DNA from: Streptomyces sp. 130
GTDB lineage: Bacteria; Actinomycetota; Actinomycetes; Streptomycetales; Streptomycetaceae
Direction: 5' to 3'
Assembly (NCBI RefSeq): GCF_007096885.1
Contig: NZ_VJNO01000035.1
Coordinates: 1-64,000 of the forward strand
DNA length: 64,000 nucleotides
The translations under genes and the position numbers were made by a program. The notes beneath the pieces are model-generated. The model saw nothing but the letters and a program-made list of their open reading frames with translations, was not told the origin of the DNA and ran no database searches. Shown piece after piece: positions 42,422 through 50,257 of this stretch; positions within the stretch are counted from its first letter, which is position 1; each line of letters opens with the position of its first letter.

Positions 42422-43259
42422 CGCGCTGCGCATCGCCTTCTCGCCCTGCCCGAACGACACGTTCGTCTTCGACGCCTGGGCGCACGGCAGGGTCCCCGGC
42501 GCACCGGCGCTGGACGTCACCTTCGCGGACATCGACATCACCAACGGCATGGCCGAGCGCGGCGAGCTGGACGTGCTGAAGGTGTCGTACGCGGTGCTGC
42601 CCTGGGTCCTGGAGGAGTACGCGCTGCTGCCGTGCGGCGGTGCGCTGGGCCGGGGCTGCGGCCCGCTGGTCCTCACCCGCGAGGCGGGCGCCGACCTGAC
42701 CGGGGCGACCGTCGCCGTGCCGAGCGAGCGCTCGACCGCTTACCTCCTCTTCCGCCTCTGGGCGGCCGACGTGGTGCCGGGCGGGGTCGGCGAGATCGTG
42801 GTCATGCCGTTCGACGAGATCATGCCGGCGGTCCGGGACGGCAAGGTGGACGCGGGCCTGGTCATCCACGAGGCGCGCTTCACGTACCAGAACTACGGTC
42901 TGCACAACCTGGCCGACATGGGCCGGCACTGGGAGGACACCACCGGCCTGCCCATCCCGCTCGGCGCGATCATCGCGAAGCGCTCGCTGGGCGCGGACAC
43001 GCTGAGGCTGCTCGCCGAGTCGGCCCGCACCTCGGTCCGGATGGCCTGGGACGACCCGGAGACGTCCCGCCCGTACGTCCTCGCGCACGCCCAGGAGATG
43101 GACCCGTCCGTCGCGGACCAGCACATCGGCCTGTACGTGAACGAGTTCACCGCGGACCTGGGCGAGGACGGCTACGCGGCGATCCGCGGCCTCCTGACCC
43201 GCGCGGCGGCGGAGGGCCTGGTCCCGCCGCTGGCGCCGGACGCGCTGTCGTTCGTCTGA
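42396..43259 (+). CDS. mqnD: 1,4-dihydroxy-6-naphthoate synthase
   Basis: MqnD converts cyclic dehypoxanthine futalosine to 1,4-dihydroxy-6-naphthoate. The 287-residue protein has a periplasmic-binding-protein-like fold: RIAFSPCPNDTFVFDAW at the N-terminus, VSYAVLPWVLEEYALL, VPSERSTAYLLFRLW and DAGLVIHEARFTYQNYGLH with the conserved His. It is the fourth step of the futalosine route; mqnA and mqnC are not in this window, as usual in Streptomyces. Confidence 0.96.
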   Translation: MTETTPQADALRIAFSPCPNDTFVFDAWAHGRVPGAPALDVTFADIDITNGMAERGELDVLKVSYAVLPWVLEEYALLPCGGALGRGCGPLVLTREAGADLTGATVAVPSERSTAYLLFRLWAADVVPGGVGEIVVMPFDEIMPAVRDGKVDAGLVIHEARFTYQNYGLHNLADMGRHWEDTTGLPIPLGAIIAKRSLGADTLRLLAESARTSVRMAWDDPETSRPYVLAHAQEMDPSVADQHIGLYVNEFTADLGEDGYAAIRGLLTRAAAEGLVPPLAPDALSFV

Positions 43260-43311
43260 GCGCACACTTCCTTCACGTACCGCACGCCACGGACGCGGTG
43301 CGCGGTGGCAA

Positions 43312-43350
43312 GGTTGACCGGCCGGCGCGTCCGACGCCGGTACGTCAACC
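43312..43350 (+). promoter_or_regulatory. Composite hairpin in the leader of a small lipoprotein gene
   Basis: GGTTGAC at 43312-43318 pairs with GTCAACC at 43344-43350, and inside it CCGGCG pairs with CGCCGG. The structure ends 13 bases before the lipoprotein ATG, with the GGGGGG ribosome-site region right behind it. It could attenuate translation or serve as a terminator for mqnD. Confidence 0.55.
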
Positions 43351-43363
43351 CCGGGGGGTTTCC

Positions 43364-43621
43364 ATGCGTACCCGCACCGCCGCGGCCTCCGCGGCCGTCG
43401 TCCTGCTCACGCTGCTGGGCTCGGCCGCCTGCTCAACCTCCGCCGACGGCGCGTCGCCGTCCTCGGAGACCGGGCGGGCAGCCCGGAGCGAGCCCGCGTT
43501 CGACCCTTCGGCGTGTGCGGGTCCCGCCGACGAGATCCCGGCGGAATGCGAGGTCCACCCGTCCTTCGCGGCCACCCACGAGGCGGTCCCGGCCGAGGGG
43601 ATGCCGACACCGGCGCCCTGA
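43364..43621 (+). CDS. Small lipoprotein of unknown function
   Basis: This 85-residue protein has a twin basic start (MRTRTAAASAAVVLLTLLGSAAC) and lipobox GSAAC, then a 60-residue Ser/Pro/Ala-rich mature part with one Cys pair in DPSACAGPADEIPAECEVHPSF. It has no recognisable family. The start is fixed by GGGGGG 5-10 bases upstream. Confidence 0.7.
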   Translation: MRTRTAAASAAVVLLTLLGSAACSTSADGASPSSETGRAARSEPAFDPSACAGPADEIPAECEVHPSFAATHEAVPAEGMPTPAP

Positions 43622-43636
43622 GGGCCCGGACGCGGA

Positions 43637-43666
43637 TGCGGGCGTCCCCGTCCGGGAACGCCCGCA
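43637..43666. terminator. Hairpin between the convergent lipoprotein and cold-shock genes
   Basis: TGCGGGCGT at 43637-43645 pairs with ACGCCCGCA at 43658-43666 around a 12-base loop. There is no T-tract, but many Streptomyces terminators lack one. Confidence 0.65.
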
Positions 43667-43682
43667 CCGCCGTACGCGACGG

Positions 43683-44078
43683 CTATACGTCGAGCTGGTC
43701 GGCGACCGCCCGGAGCAGCCCGGCGATCTTGGCGCCCGCCGCCTTGTCGGGGTAGCGGCCCCGCTCCAGCATCGGGGTGATGTTCTCCAGGACGGTCGTC
43801 AGGTCCTGGACGATCGATGCCAGCTCGTCCGGCTTGCGGCGCTGGGCGGCGGCGACGGACGGAGCCGGCTCCAGGACCGACACGGAGAGCGCCTGGTAAC
43901 CGCGCTGGCCCTCGACCACACCGAATTCGACCCGCTGGCCGGGCTTGAGAGCATCGGTCCCGGCCGGGAGCACCGACGAGTGCACGAAGACATCGGCCGC
44001 GCCGTCGTCGCGGGAGAGGAAGCCGAAGCCCTTCTCGCTGTTGAACCACTTCACCTTGCCAGTCGGCAAAGCACGCAC
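43683..44078 (-). CDS. Cold-shock-domain protein with C-terminal extension
   Basis: This 131-residue protein has an N-terminal cold-shock domain (TGKVKWFNSEKGFGFLSRDDGAADVFVHSSVL) with RNP1 KGFGFL and RNP2 VFVHSS, binding single-stranded RNA or DNA. A ~60-residue helical extension (ELASIVQDLTTVLENITPMLERGRY...) distinguishes it from the 67-residue Csp proteins and is usual for this Streptomyces group (CspB-like). GTG start. The 192-bp gap 44079-44270 holds its promoter and an inverted repeat. Confidence 0.93.
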   Translation of the reverse strand: MRALPTGKVKWFNSEKGFGFLSRDDGAADVFVHSSVLPAGTDALKPGQRVEFGVVEGQRGYQALSVSVLEPAPSVAAAQRRKPDELASIVQDLTTVLENITPMLERGRYPDKAAGAKIAGLLRAVADQLDV

Positions 44079-44195
44079 CCCATCTCAACCCGTACGCCGG
44101 AACGAATGCCCTCAGCAGGTCAGGCCGTCCTGTGGTCGTGCTCCCCTGCTGGCTGAAGCCTCCACAGGGGAAGTACCCGCCGTCAAGCCTGGTCA

Positions 44196-44212
44196 TCCGG
44201 ACTGTGTCCGGA
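44196..44212. promoter_or_regulatory. Inverted repeat in the cold-shock/membrane-protein intergenic region
   Basis: TCCGGAC-TGT-GTCCGGA is a perfect 7-bp inverted repeat with a 3-bp spacer, lying 118 bp from the cold-shock start and 58 bp from the next gene start. A second CGGACAC half occurs at about 44232. No known regulator motif is recognised. Confidence 0.4.
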
Positions 44213-44270
44213 AACGGCACCTACTTCACCCGGACACGGTTCCGCGCCGCCCGGGAACTACCCTGGCGGG

Positions 44271-44495
44271 GTGAGTACCTCATCTCCCGGCGCGGGCGAC
44301 CGGCTGGTCCGGATCGGCGCGATCGTCTTCTTCGTCGGCGCCCTCTCCACCCTCGCCACCATGGCCCCGCTCTTCCTCGGCACCCATCCGCTGCCGTCCA
44401 TCGCCTGGTCCCTCTGCATGCTGATGGGCGTCGGCTTCCTGATCGCCGCGGCGGGCGTCATCCGCTCGGCCCGCGCCGGGTCACGGGAGCGGTAG
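44271..44495 (+). CDS. Small two-helix membrane protein
   Basis: This 74-residue protein has two hydrophobic segments (RIGAIVFFVGALSTLATMAPLFL and IAWSLCMLMGVGFLIAAAGVI) and a short basic end. It belongs to an unnamed actinobacterial family seen near this chromosomal site, from memory. GTG at 44271 follows GGCGGG. Function unknown. Confidence 0.65.
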   Translation: MSTSSPGAGDRLVRIGAIVFFVGALSTLATMAPLFLGTHPLPSIAWSLCMLMGVGFLIAAAGVIRSARAGSRER

Positions 44496-44524
44496 CGGCG
44501 CGCTACGCCCTTTGGCCAGAAATG

Positions 44525-44540
44525 CGTTGCATTTGCAACG
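44525..44540. promoter_or_regulatory. Inverted repeat CGTTGC-ATTT-GCAACG
   Basis: A perfect 6-bp inverted repeat with an AT-rich 4-bp spacer lies 111 bp before the glycosyltransferase start. TTGCA-N-TGCAA-like symmetry is common in operators of TetR and PadR proteins, but no regulator is adjacent. Confidence 0.35.
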
Positions 44541-44651
44541 ATCCGCTTGGTGGAGATGGGGTTCCACCGCCCTCGGCTACGGACCCGGTGGGCATCAAAC
44601 GCGTAGTCCGGGCCTCCGAGTCATGTTGTTCCGCTGCCCGGAAGGCCGCTC

Positions 44652-45392
44652 ATGAGCCATCTCTTGTCCGTCATCACCCCCGTGCACCGGGCCGGCCTCG
44701 CGTACTTGCGGGAGACCTACGACTCCCTCGTGGCCCAGGTCCTGCCCGGTGGGTGGGAGTGGGAGTGGCTGATCCAGGAGGACGGGGACGGGGTGGGGGC
44801 CCGGGAGCGGGTGCCCGGTGATCCTCGGATACGGGTCGGCTCCTCCCGGCACGGTGGGCCGCATGTGGCACGGACCGTGGCGCTCGGGCGGTCGTACGGG
44901 GAGCTGGTCAAGACGCTGGACGCGGATGACCTGCTGACCGAGGGCGCGCTGGCGCGGGACATCCGGGTGCTGACCGAGCGGCCCGAGGTCGGGTGGGTCA
45001 CCTCGGCCGTGCTGGACCTGATGCCGGACGGCAGCCGGGTCGGCTTCCCGGACCCGGCGGAGGGGCCGGTCCGGCCCGGCGACGTCCTCGCCCACTGGGA
45101 GCTGCACCAGCGGGCGCAGGTGCACCCCGCCACGCTGTGCGTACGCCGGCGGCTCGTTGTCGCCCTCGGCGGGTGGACCGCCCTTCCGGCCTCGGGCGAC
45201 ACCGGGCTGCTGCTCGCGCTGGACGCGTTCAGCCCGGGGTGGTTCACCGCCGAGGCGGGGCTCCTCTACCGGAAGCACGAGGGCCAGATCACCACCGACC
45301 CGGCGCACGCGCGGGGGCCCGAGTGGGATGCCCGGATGCGGCTCATCGGGGAGCGGGCCAGGGCGCTCCGGGAGCTGTTCGGAGCGCGTTAG
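44652..45392 (+). CDS. Glycosyltransferase family 2 protein
   Basis: This 246-residue GT-A fold transferase has LSVITPVHRAGLAYLRETYDSL, the UDP-sugar-binding EWLIQEDGDG, the DxD-like VKTLDADDLLTEGAL and a C-terminal acceptor region HPATLCVRRRLVVALGGW. No membrane helix is seen, so it is cytosolic or peripheral. Sugar and acceptor unknown. Its stop overlaps the convergent HAD gene by 4 nt. Confidence 0.88.
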   Translation: MSHLLSVITPVHRAGLAYLRETYDSLVAQVLPGGWEWEWLIQEDGDGVGARERVPGDPRIRVGSSRHGGPHVARTVALGRSYGELVKTLDADDLLTEGALARDIRVLTERPEVGWVTSAVLDLMPDGSRVGFPDPAEGPVRPGDVLAHWELHQRAQVHPATLCVRRRLVVALGGWTALPASGDTGLLLALDAFSPGWFTAEAGLLYRKHEGQITTDPAHARGPEWDARMRLIGERARALRELFGAR

Positions 45393-46015
45393 CGTGCCGT
45401 GCGCCGCGCGTACGCGTCGAGCCAGGCGGGGAGTTCGGTGAGCGAGGCGAGGACGGTGTCCGCTCCGGCCGTGCGCAGTTCCTCCGCGTCGCAGGGGCCC
45501 GTCGCGACGGCCACCGGGACGGCGTTCGCGGCCCGGGCGCCGCGCACGTCGCCGACGTGGTCGCCCACGTAGACCGTGGCGCCGTGCTCCTTCAGCGCCA
45601 CCGCCTTCTGCTCGGCCCAGAGGTTGCCCACGACGACGTCCGGCTCGATGCCGAGGTGGGCCAGGTGCAGCTTGGCGTTCGGCTCGTACTTGGCGGTGAC
45701 GACCATGGTCCGGCCGCCGTGCTCCCGTATCGCCTCGATCGCCTCCCGGGCGCCGGGCATGGCGAGGGTCGGCTCGATGGCGTACGCGGGGTACATCGCG
45801 CGGTACCGGTTCGCCACGGCGGGCACGTCGGCGGCGGGGAACCAGTTCGCGAGCTCCTCCTCCAGCGGCGGGCCCAGCCGGCTCACCACGAGATCGGTGT
45901 CGATCCAGGTGCCCGTCTCGGCGACGAGGGCCTCGTAGACGGCCTTGATGCCGGGGCGGGAGTCGATGAGCGTCATGTCCAGGTCGAAGCCGACCGTCAG
46001 CGGTGAGGGAGTCAT
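45389..46015 (-). CDS. HAD-superfamily phosphatase
   Basis: This 208-residue HAD subfamily I hydrolase has motif I GFDLDMTLIDS (nucleophile Asp), motif II VTAKY, motif III Lys in EQKAVALKEHG and motif IV VGDHVGDVRGA. The cap is a small helical one (residues about 20-85), as in phosphoglycolate phosphatase-like enzymes. It lies 44 bp after the upstream membrane-protein gene in the same direction. Confidence 0.9.
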   Translation of the reverse strand: MTPSPLTVGFDLDMTLIDSRPGIKAVYEALVAETGTWIDTDLVVSRLGPPLEEELANWFPAADVPAVANRYRAMYPAYAIEPTLAMPGAREAIEAIREHGGRTMVVTAKYEPNAKLHLAHLGIEPDVVVGNLWAEQKAVALKEHGATVYVGDHVGDVRGARAANAVPVAVATGPCDAEELRTAGADTVLASLTELPAWLDAYARRTAR

Positions 46016-46059
46016 GCCCCCATTCTGAACGCCGTACGGGCCCGGCCGGGCGGCCCCCT

Positions 46060-47526
46060 CTACCGGCGTCTCGCGCGCCACACCAGGAACAGCGCCGACG
46101 CCACCGCCGCCGCGCGTACGGTGACCGGCCAGACGTCGCCCAGCGCGTCCTTCATGCCGTGTTCCGGGATCGGGGCGCCCCAGCGGCCGTCCATGCGGCC
46201 CCAGAGCCAGACCAGGGCCGCCGCCGCCACCGCGCCGGGGAGGCCCATCGCGGCCCACTTCGCTTCCGCGCGGGAGAGTTTGCGGGAGCTGTACGCGAGC
46301 AGCCAGCCGCCCGCGAGGGCCAGCAGGGAGCCCATCACCGCCCCCACCACGAGGAGGGCCGCCGCCAGCAGCAGCACGGGGTGGCCGAAGCCCCGGCGGG
46401 GGGCCGCCGCGGGGGCCGCCGGGGCCGGGCGGGCGCGGCGGAACCGGCGGCGCGCCCTCGCCGGAGGCGCCTCCGGCTCCGCCTCTTCCGGGGCCTCGTC
46501 CCCGTCCTCGTCCTCCGCTTCCGCCTCTGCCTCCGGCGGCCTCAGCAGCGCCGGGATCTCCACGCCGCCCCGGAAGCCCGGCACCGCCGCCCCCGGGCCG
46601 AACTCGCCGAACGCCCCCGGCCCGGTCTCGCCGAACGGCCCCGGTTCGTCCCGCCACCAGTCGGCGTCACCGGCGTCCGGCCCGGCCTCGTCCATGCCCA
46701 GCCGGTGCGGCGCGGAGGCGTCCGGGTCCGCCTGGGCCGGGACGAAGGCCTCCGGAGCCTCGGCGTCCCGGTCCCTCCGGCGCAGGGCGAAGGCCCCCTT
46801 GCCGGCCCGGCGCCCGGCCGAGGCGCCCTTGCCCCGACCGGGCGGGGCGGCGGCGCCCGCGCCCTTCCCACGCGAGGCCGGGGCTCCGCGGTCCACCCGG
46901 CGCGCCGCCGACGCCTCGTCGCGCGACCGGCGCGGCGCATCGCCCGGGCCCGCCTCCCCACGCGACGCCGACACCCCGCCGTCCACCCCACGCACCCCCG
47001 ACGCCTCATCACGCGACCCACGCGGCGCACCGCCCGGGCCCGCCTCCCCACGCGAAGCCGACACCCCGCCGTCCACCCCACGCGCCCCCGACGCCTCGTC
47101 GCGCAAGCGGCGCGGCGCACCGCCCGGGTCCACCCCGCGCGCCCCCGACGCCTCGTCACCCGCGCGGCGCGGCGCACCGCCCAGGTCCACCCCACGCGGC
47201 CCCGCCGTATCCGGGGCCGCCGGGCGCCGCCTCACGCCCGGAAGACGCGCGCGGCGCGGGTCCGGGATTTCCGGGGGGTCCGGCGGCTCCGACGCCCCCG
47301 CCCTCGCCGCCGCCGCGACCAGTTCGTCCGGGGTGCCCAGGGTGCCGATGATGCGGCGCACCTGGCCGGGGGTGTGGGCCCGCTGGGCCGTACGCTGCCG
47401 CTCGATCTCCGTCCGGAGCTCCGCCACCAGCCTCATCCGGGCGCCCGACGGCATCTGCTGCTGCTGGGCCAGGTCGCCGACCCGGCTCAGATAGTCGTAG
47501 ACGAGCTGGTCGCTTTCGATCCCCAC
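46060..47526 (-). CDS. Membrane protein with N-terminal HAAS-like domain and tandem-repeat linker
   Basis: This 488-residue protein starts with a ~75-residue helical domain (SDQLVYDYLSRVGDLAQQ, LVAELRTEIERQRTA, IIGTLGTPDELVAAAA), like the HAAS signalling domain that precedes membrane sensors. A disordered linker of ~250 residues follows, built of repeated ASGARGVDxGGAPRR-type units, then an acidic stretch. Four C-terminal hydrophobic helices follow (about 385-480). GTG at 47526 follows GAGGGGAAG. Partner unknown; it is divergent from the helicase gene at 47612. Confidence 0.7.
   Translation of the reverse strand: MGIESDQLVYDYLSRVGDLAQQQQMPSGARMRLVAELRTEIERQRTAQRAHTPGQVRRIIGTLGTPDELVAAAARAGASEPPDPPEIPDPRRARLPGVRRRPAAPDTAGPRGVDLGGAPRRAGDEASGARGVDPGGAPRRLRDEASGARGVDGGVSASRGEAGPGGAPRGSRDEASGVRGVDGGVSASRGEAGPGDAPRRSRDEASAARRVDRGAPASRGKGAGAAAPPGRGKGASAGRRAGKGAFALRRRDRDAEAPEAFVPAQADPDASAPHRLGMDEAGPDAGDADWWRDEPGPFGETGPGAFGEFGPGAAVPGFRGGVEIPALLRPPEAEAEAEDEDGDEAPEEAEPEAPPARARRRFRRARPAPAAPAAAPRRGFGHPVLLLAAALLVVGAVMGSLLALAGGWLLAYSSRKLSRAEAKWAAMGLPGAVAAAALVWLWGRMDGRWGAPIPEHGMKDALGDVWPVTVRAAAVASALFLVWRARRR
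46951..47130. repeat. Two 90-bp tandem repeats plus shorter relatives inside a coding linker
   Basis: 46951-47040 and 47041-47130 are near-identical 90-bp units (30 codons), each starting CGCCTCCCCACGCGA. Shorter 54-57-bp derivatives continue to about 47200, and a diverged unit precedes at about 46870. The unit length is a multiple of three, so copy-number change would keep the frame. Confidence 0.88.
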
Positions 47527-47611
47527 GCGTCGCTTCCCCTCGGTTCCCCACCACCGGCCTGCACCGACGGTAGCGCCCTCAGGGCTGTCCGGAGCGGCTA
47601 CCGTGGGGCGG

Positions 47612-50056
47612 ATGGGGACGACCACACCACCGCGGACGCTCGCCGAGGCGCTGCGCGCCCGGGACGACGAGTCACTGGCCGGGCTGCTGCGGGCGCGGCC
47701 CGATCTCCTCTCCCCCGTGCCGGGCGACATCACACAGCTGGCCACGCGCGCGGGCACCCGCGCCTCCGTCGTACGCGCCCTGGAGCGCCTCGACCGGTTC
47801 GCCCTGCAGACCGCCGAGGCGCTGGCGGTCGCACCCGACCCGGCGCCGTACGGGACGCTGCTCGGGCTGCTGACCGGCGACGGGCAGGACGACGGCGAGC
47901 AGCGCGACGACGTGGGCGCCGCGATCGTGGCGGCGCTGCCCGGCGCGGTCGGGACCCTGCGCGAGCAGGCGCTCGTGTGGGGCGACGACGACCGGCTCCG
48001 GCTCGTACGCACGGCGCGGGAGCTGCTGTCGCCGTCGCCGCAGCACCCCTCCCCCACCGGCCTCGGGCCGACCGTCGCCGAGGCCACCGCCGGGATGTCC
48101 CCCGGCCGGCTCCAGGAGATCCTGGCCGCCGCCGGGCTGCCCGCCACGCACGACCCGGTGTCCGCGGTGGCGGCCCTGACCGCGCTGTTCACGGACCGCG
48201 CCCGGATGGGCGAGCTCCTGGACACCGCGCCCATGGAGGCCCTGGCGGTGCTGGACCGGCTCGTGTGGGGGCCGCCGTACGGGGAGGTCACGCCGCACCC
48301 GGCGCCGCCCGTGAAGTGGCTGCGCGACCGGGGGCTGCTGCTGCCCGTCTCGACCCGGACCGTCGTCCTGCCGCGCGAGGCGGCCCTGCATCTGCGGGCC
48401 GGGCGCGCCCACCGGACGCCCGAGCCCCGGCCGCCGGTCGTGGCCGCCGTCGCCGAACGCGATCCACAGGCTGTGGACGGCGCGGCGGCCGGCCAGGCGT
48501 TCCTGGCGGTGACGACCGTCGAGGAGCTGCTGAAGCACTGGAACGGCGGCGGCCCGGCCGTCCTGCGCGCCGGCGGACTGAGCGTCCGGGAGCTGCGGAG
48601 GACGGCCACCGCGCTGGACGTCCAGGAGCCGGTCGCCGCGTTCTGGGTGGAGCTCGCGTACGCGGCCGGGCTGCTGGCGTCCGACGGCGAGGCGGACGAG
48701 CGGTACGCGCCGACACCGGCGTCCGACGAGTGGCTGGAGCTGCCCGCGGAGGAGCGCTGGGTCTCCCTCGCGACGGCCTGGCTCGCCGCCACCCGGGCCT
48801 CCGGCCTGGTCGGCGGGCAGGACGCGAAGGGGCGGGCGCTGTCCGCCCTCGGCCCGGACCTGGACCGTTCCGCCGCGCCCGAGGTGCGCCACCGGGTCCT
48901 CGCCCTGCTCGACGCGCTGCCCGCCGGCACCGCGCCCGACCCCGAGTCCGTGCTCGCCCGGCTCCGCTGGGAGCGCCCGCTGCGCGGGGCCGCCGCCTCG
49001 GAAGGCACCACGGATCTGCGGTCCCGGATCGCCCTGTGGACCCTGAACGAGTCGGAACTCCTGGGCATCACCGGGCGCGGCGCGCTCGCCGCCCACACCC
49101 GCGCCCTGCTCACCGAGGGGCCCGCGAAGGCCGCCGGCCTGCTCGCCCCGCTGCTGCCGGAGCCCCTGGACCACGTCCTGCTCCAGGCCGACCTGACGGC
49201 CGTCGCGCCCGGTCCGCTTCAGCGCCCGCTGGCCGACATGCTCGGCACGCTCGCGGACATCGAGTCCAAGGGCGGCGCGACGGTGTACCGCTTCACGCCC
49301 GGGTCCGTCCGCCGTGCCCTGGACGCCGGGCGGACCGCCGCCGACCTGCACGCCTTCCTCGCCACGCACAGCCGTACGCCGGTGCCGCAGCCGCTGAGCT
49401 ATCTCATCGACGACGTGGCCCGTCGCCACGGGCACCTCCGGATCGGGGCCGCCTCCTCGTACGTGCGGTGCGACGACGAGACCGTGCTCGGCGAGATCCT
49501 GGCCGACAAGCGGTCCGCCGCGCTGCGGCTGCGCCGGATCGCGCCGACGGTGCTGGCGGCGCGGGCCGATCCGGCGTCCCTGCTCGACGGGCTGCGCGAG
49601 ATGGGTTACGCCCCCGCCGCGGAGTCCGCCGACGGCGACGTCCTGATCACCCGGGCCGGCGCCCACCGCACCCCGCCCCGCTCCGCGCCCGCCCCCGTCC
49701 CCGAGGGCCCGCCCGTGCCGGACACCACGCTGCTCGGCGCGGCGGTCCGGGCGATCCGGGCGGGGGACGACGCCGCGACGGTCGTCCACGCCCGGAAGGA
49801 CACCGCGGCCACCACGCCCCCGGGCGCGCTGCCCCGCACCACCGCGGCGGAGACCCTGGTCACCGTCCAGGCCGCCGCGATGACCGGCTCCGCGGTGTGG
49901 ATCGGCTACGTCAACGCGGACGGCGCGGCGAGCCAGCGCGTGATCGCCCCGGTCCGCGTGGAGGGCGGCTACGTCACGGCGTACGACCACACGGCGGACG
50001 AGATCCGCACGTACCCGCTGCACCGCATCACGGGCGTGGCGGAGCTGGCGGAGTAG
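47612..50056 (+). CDS. Helicase-associated domain protein (XPB-linked)
   Basis: This 814-residue protein has no Walker motifs; it is the actinobacterial type annotated helicase C-terminal or helicase-associated. It starts LAEALRARDDESLAGLLRARPDLL, contains winged-helix-like repeats (HVLLQADLTAVAPGPL, PLSYLIDDVARRHGHLRIGAASSYVRCDDE) and ends with a WYL-like small beta domain (VWIGYVNADGAASQRVIAPVRVEGGYVTAYDH). It lies directly before XPB, as in other actinomycetes, so a shared DNA-repair role is inferred. ATG at 47612 follows TACCGT by 7 bases, possibly leaderless. Confidence 0.85.
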   Translation: MGTTTPPRTLAEALRARDDESLAGLLRARPDLLSPVPGDITQLATRAGTRASVVRALERLDRFALQTAEALAVAPDPAPYGTLLGLLTGDGQDDGEQRDDVGAAIVAALPGAVGTLREQALVWGDDDRLRLVRTARELLSPSPQHPSPTGLGPTVAEATAGMSPGRLQEILAAAGLPATHDPVSAVAALTALFTDRARMGELLDTAPMEALAVLDRLVWGPPYGEVTPHPAPPVKWLRDRGLLLPVSTRTVVLPREAALHLRAGRAHRTPEPRPPVVAAVAERDPQAVDGAAAGQAFLAVTTVEELLKHWNGGGPAVLRAGGLSVRELRRTATALDVQEPVAAFWVELAYAAGLLASDGEADERYAPTPASDEWLELPAEERWVSLATAWLAATRASGLVGGQDAKGRALSALGPDLDRSAAPEVRHRVLALLDALPAGTAPDPESVLARLRWERPLRGAAASEGTTDLRSRIALWTLNESELLGITGRGALAAHTRALLTEGPAKAAGLLAPLLPEPLDHVLLQADLTAVAPGPLQRPLADMLGTLADIESKGGATVYRFTPGSVRRALDAGRTAADLHAFLATHSRTPVPQPLSYLIDDVARRHGHLRIGAASSYVRCDDETVLGEILADKRSAALRLRRIAPTVLAARADPASLLDGLREMGYAPAAESADGDVLITRAGAHRTPPRSAPAPVPEGPPVPDTTLLGAAVRAIRAGDDAATVVHARKDTAATTPPGALPRTTAAETLVTVQAAAMTGSAVWIGYVNADGAASQRVIAPVRVEGGYVTAYDHTADEIRTYPLHRITGVAELAE

Positions 50057-50112
50057 GCCGACCGGTCTGCCCCGGCCCGGGCCGCCCGCCCTGCGAGCCG
50101 CCCGCGCACATT

Positions 50113-50142
50113 CAAGCCCGTCCGGCGCTTGAGGACGGAACC
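50113..50142. repeat. Intergenic palindromic repeat, copy 2
   Basis: AAGCCCGTCCGGCGCTTGAG continuing GACGGAACC matches the repeat at 38388 in opposite orientation. It lies between the helicase-associated gene and XPB; the rest of this 201-bp gap shows no gene. Confidence 0.85.
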
Positions 50143-50257
50143 CCCTGCCCCGGTCCGGGGCGACCGCGCGAGGCCCCCAGTCGTACCGGGCCAACGACAC
50201 ATGCCCCACCGATGCGGCACACTGGAGGTTTCCCCCGAGCCGGAAGGGCCAACACGC

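Noticed and set aside
44525..44540. tRNA or small RNA gene near 44.5 kb
   Set aside because: The hairpin is only 16 bp and no cloverleaf or T-loop sequence is present.
46951..47200. CRISPR-like array
   Set aside because: The repeats are contiguous 90-bp units without unique spacers and lie in frame within a coding sequence.
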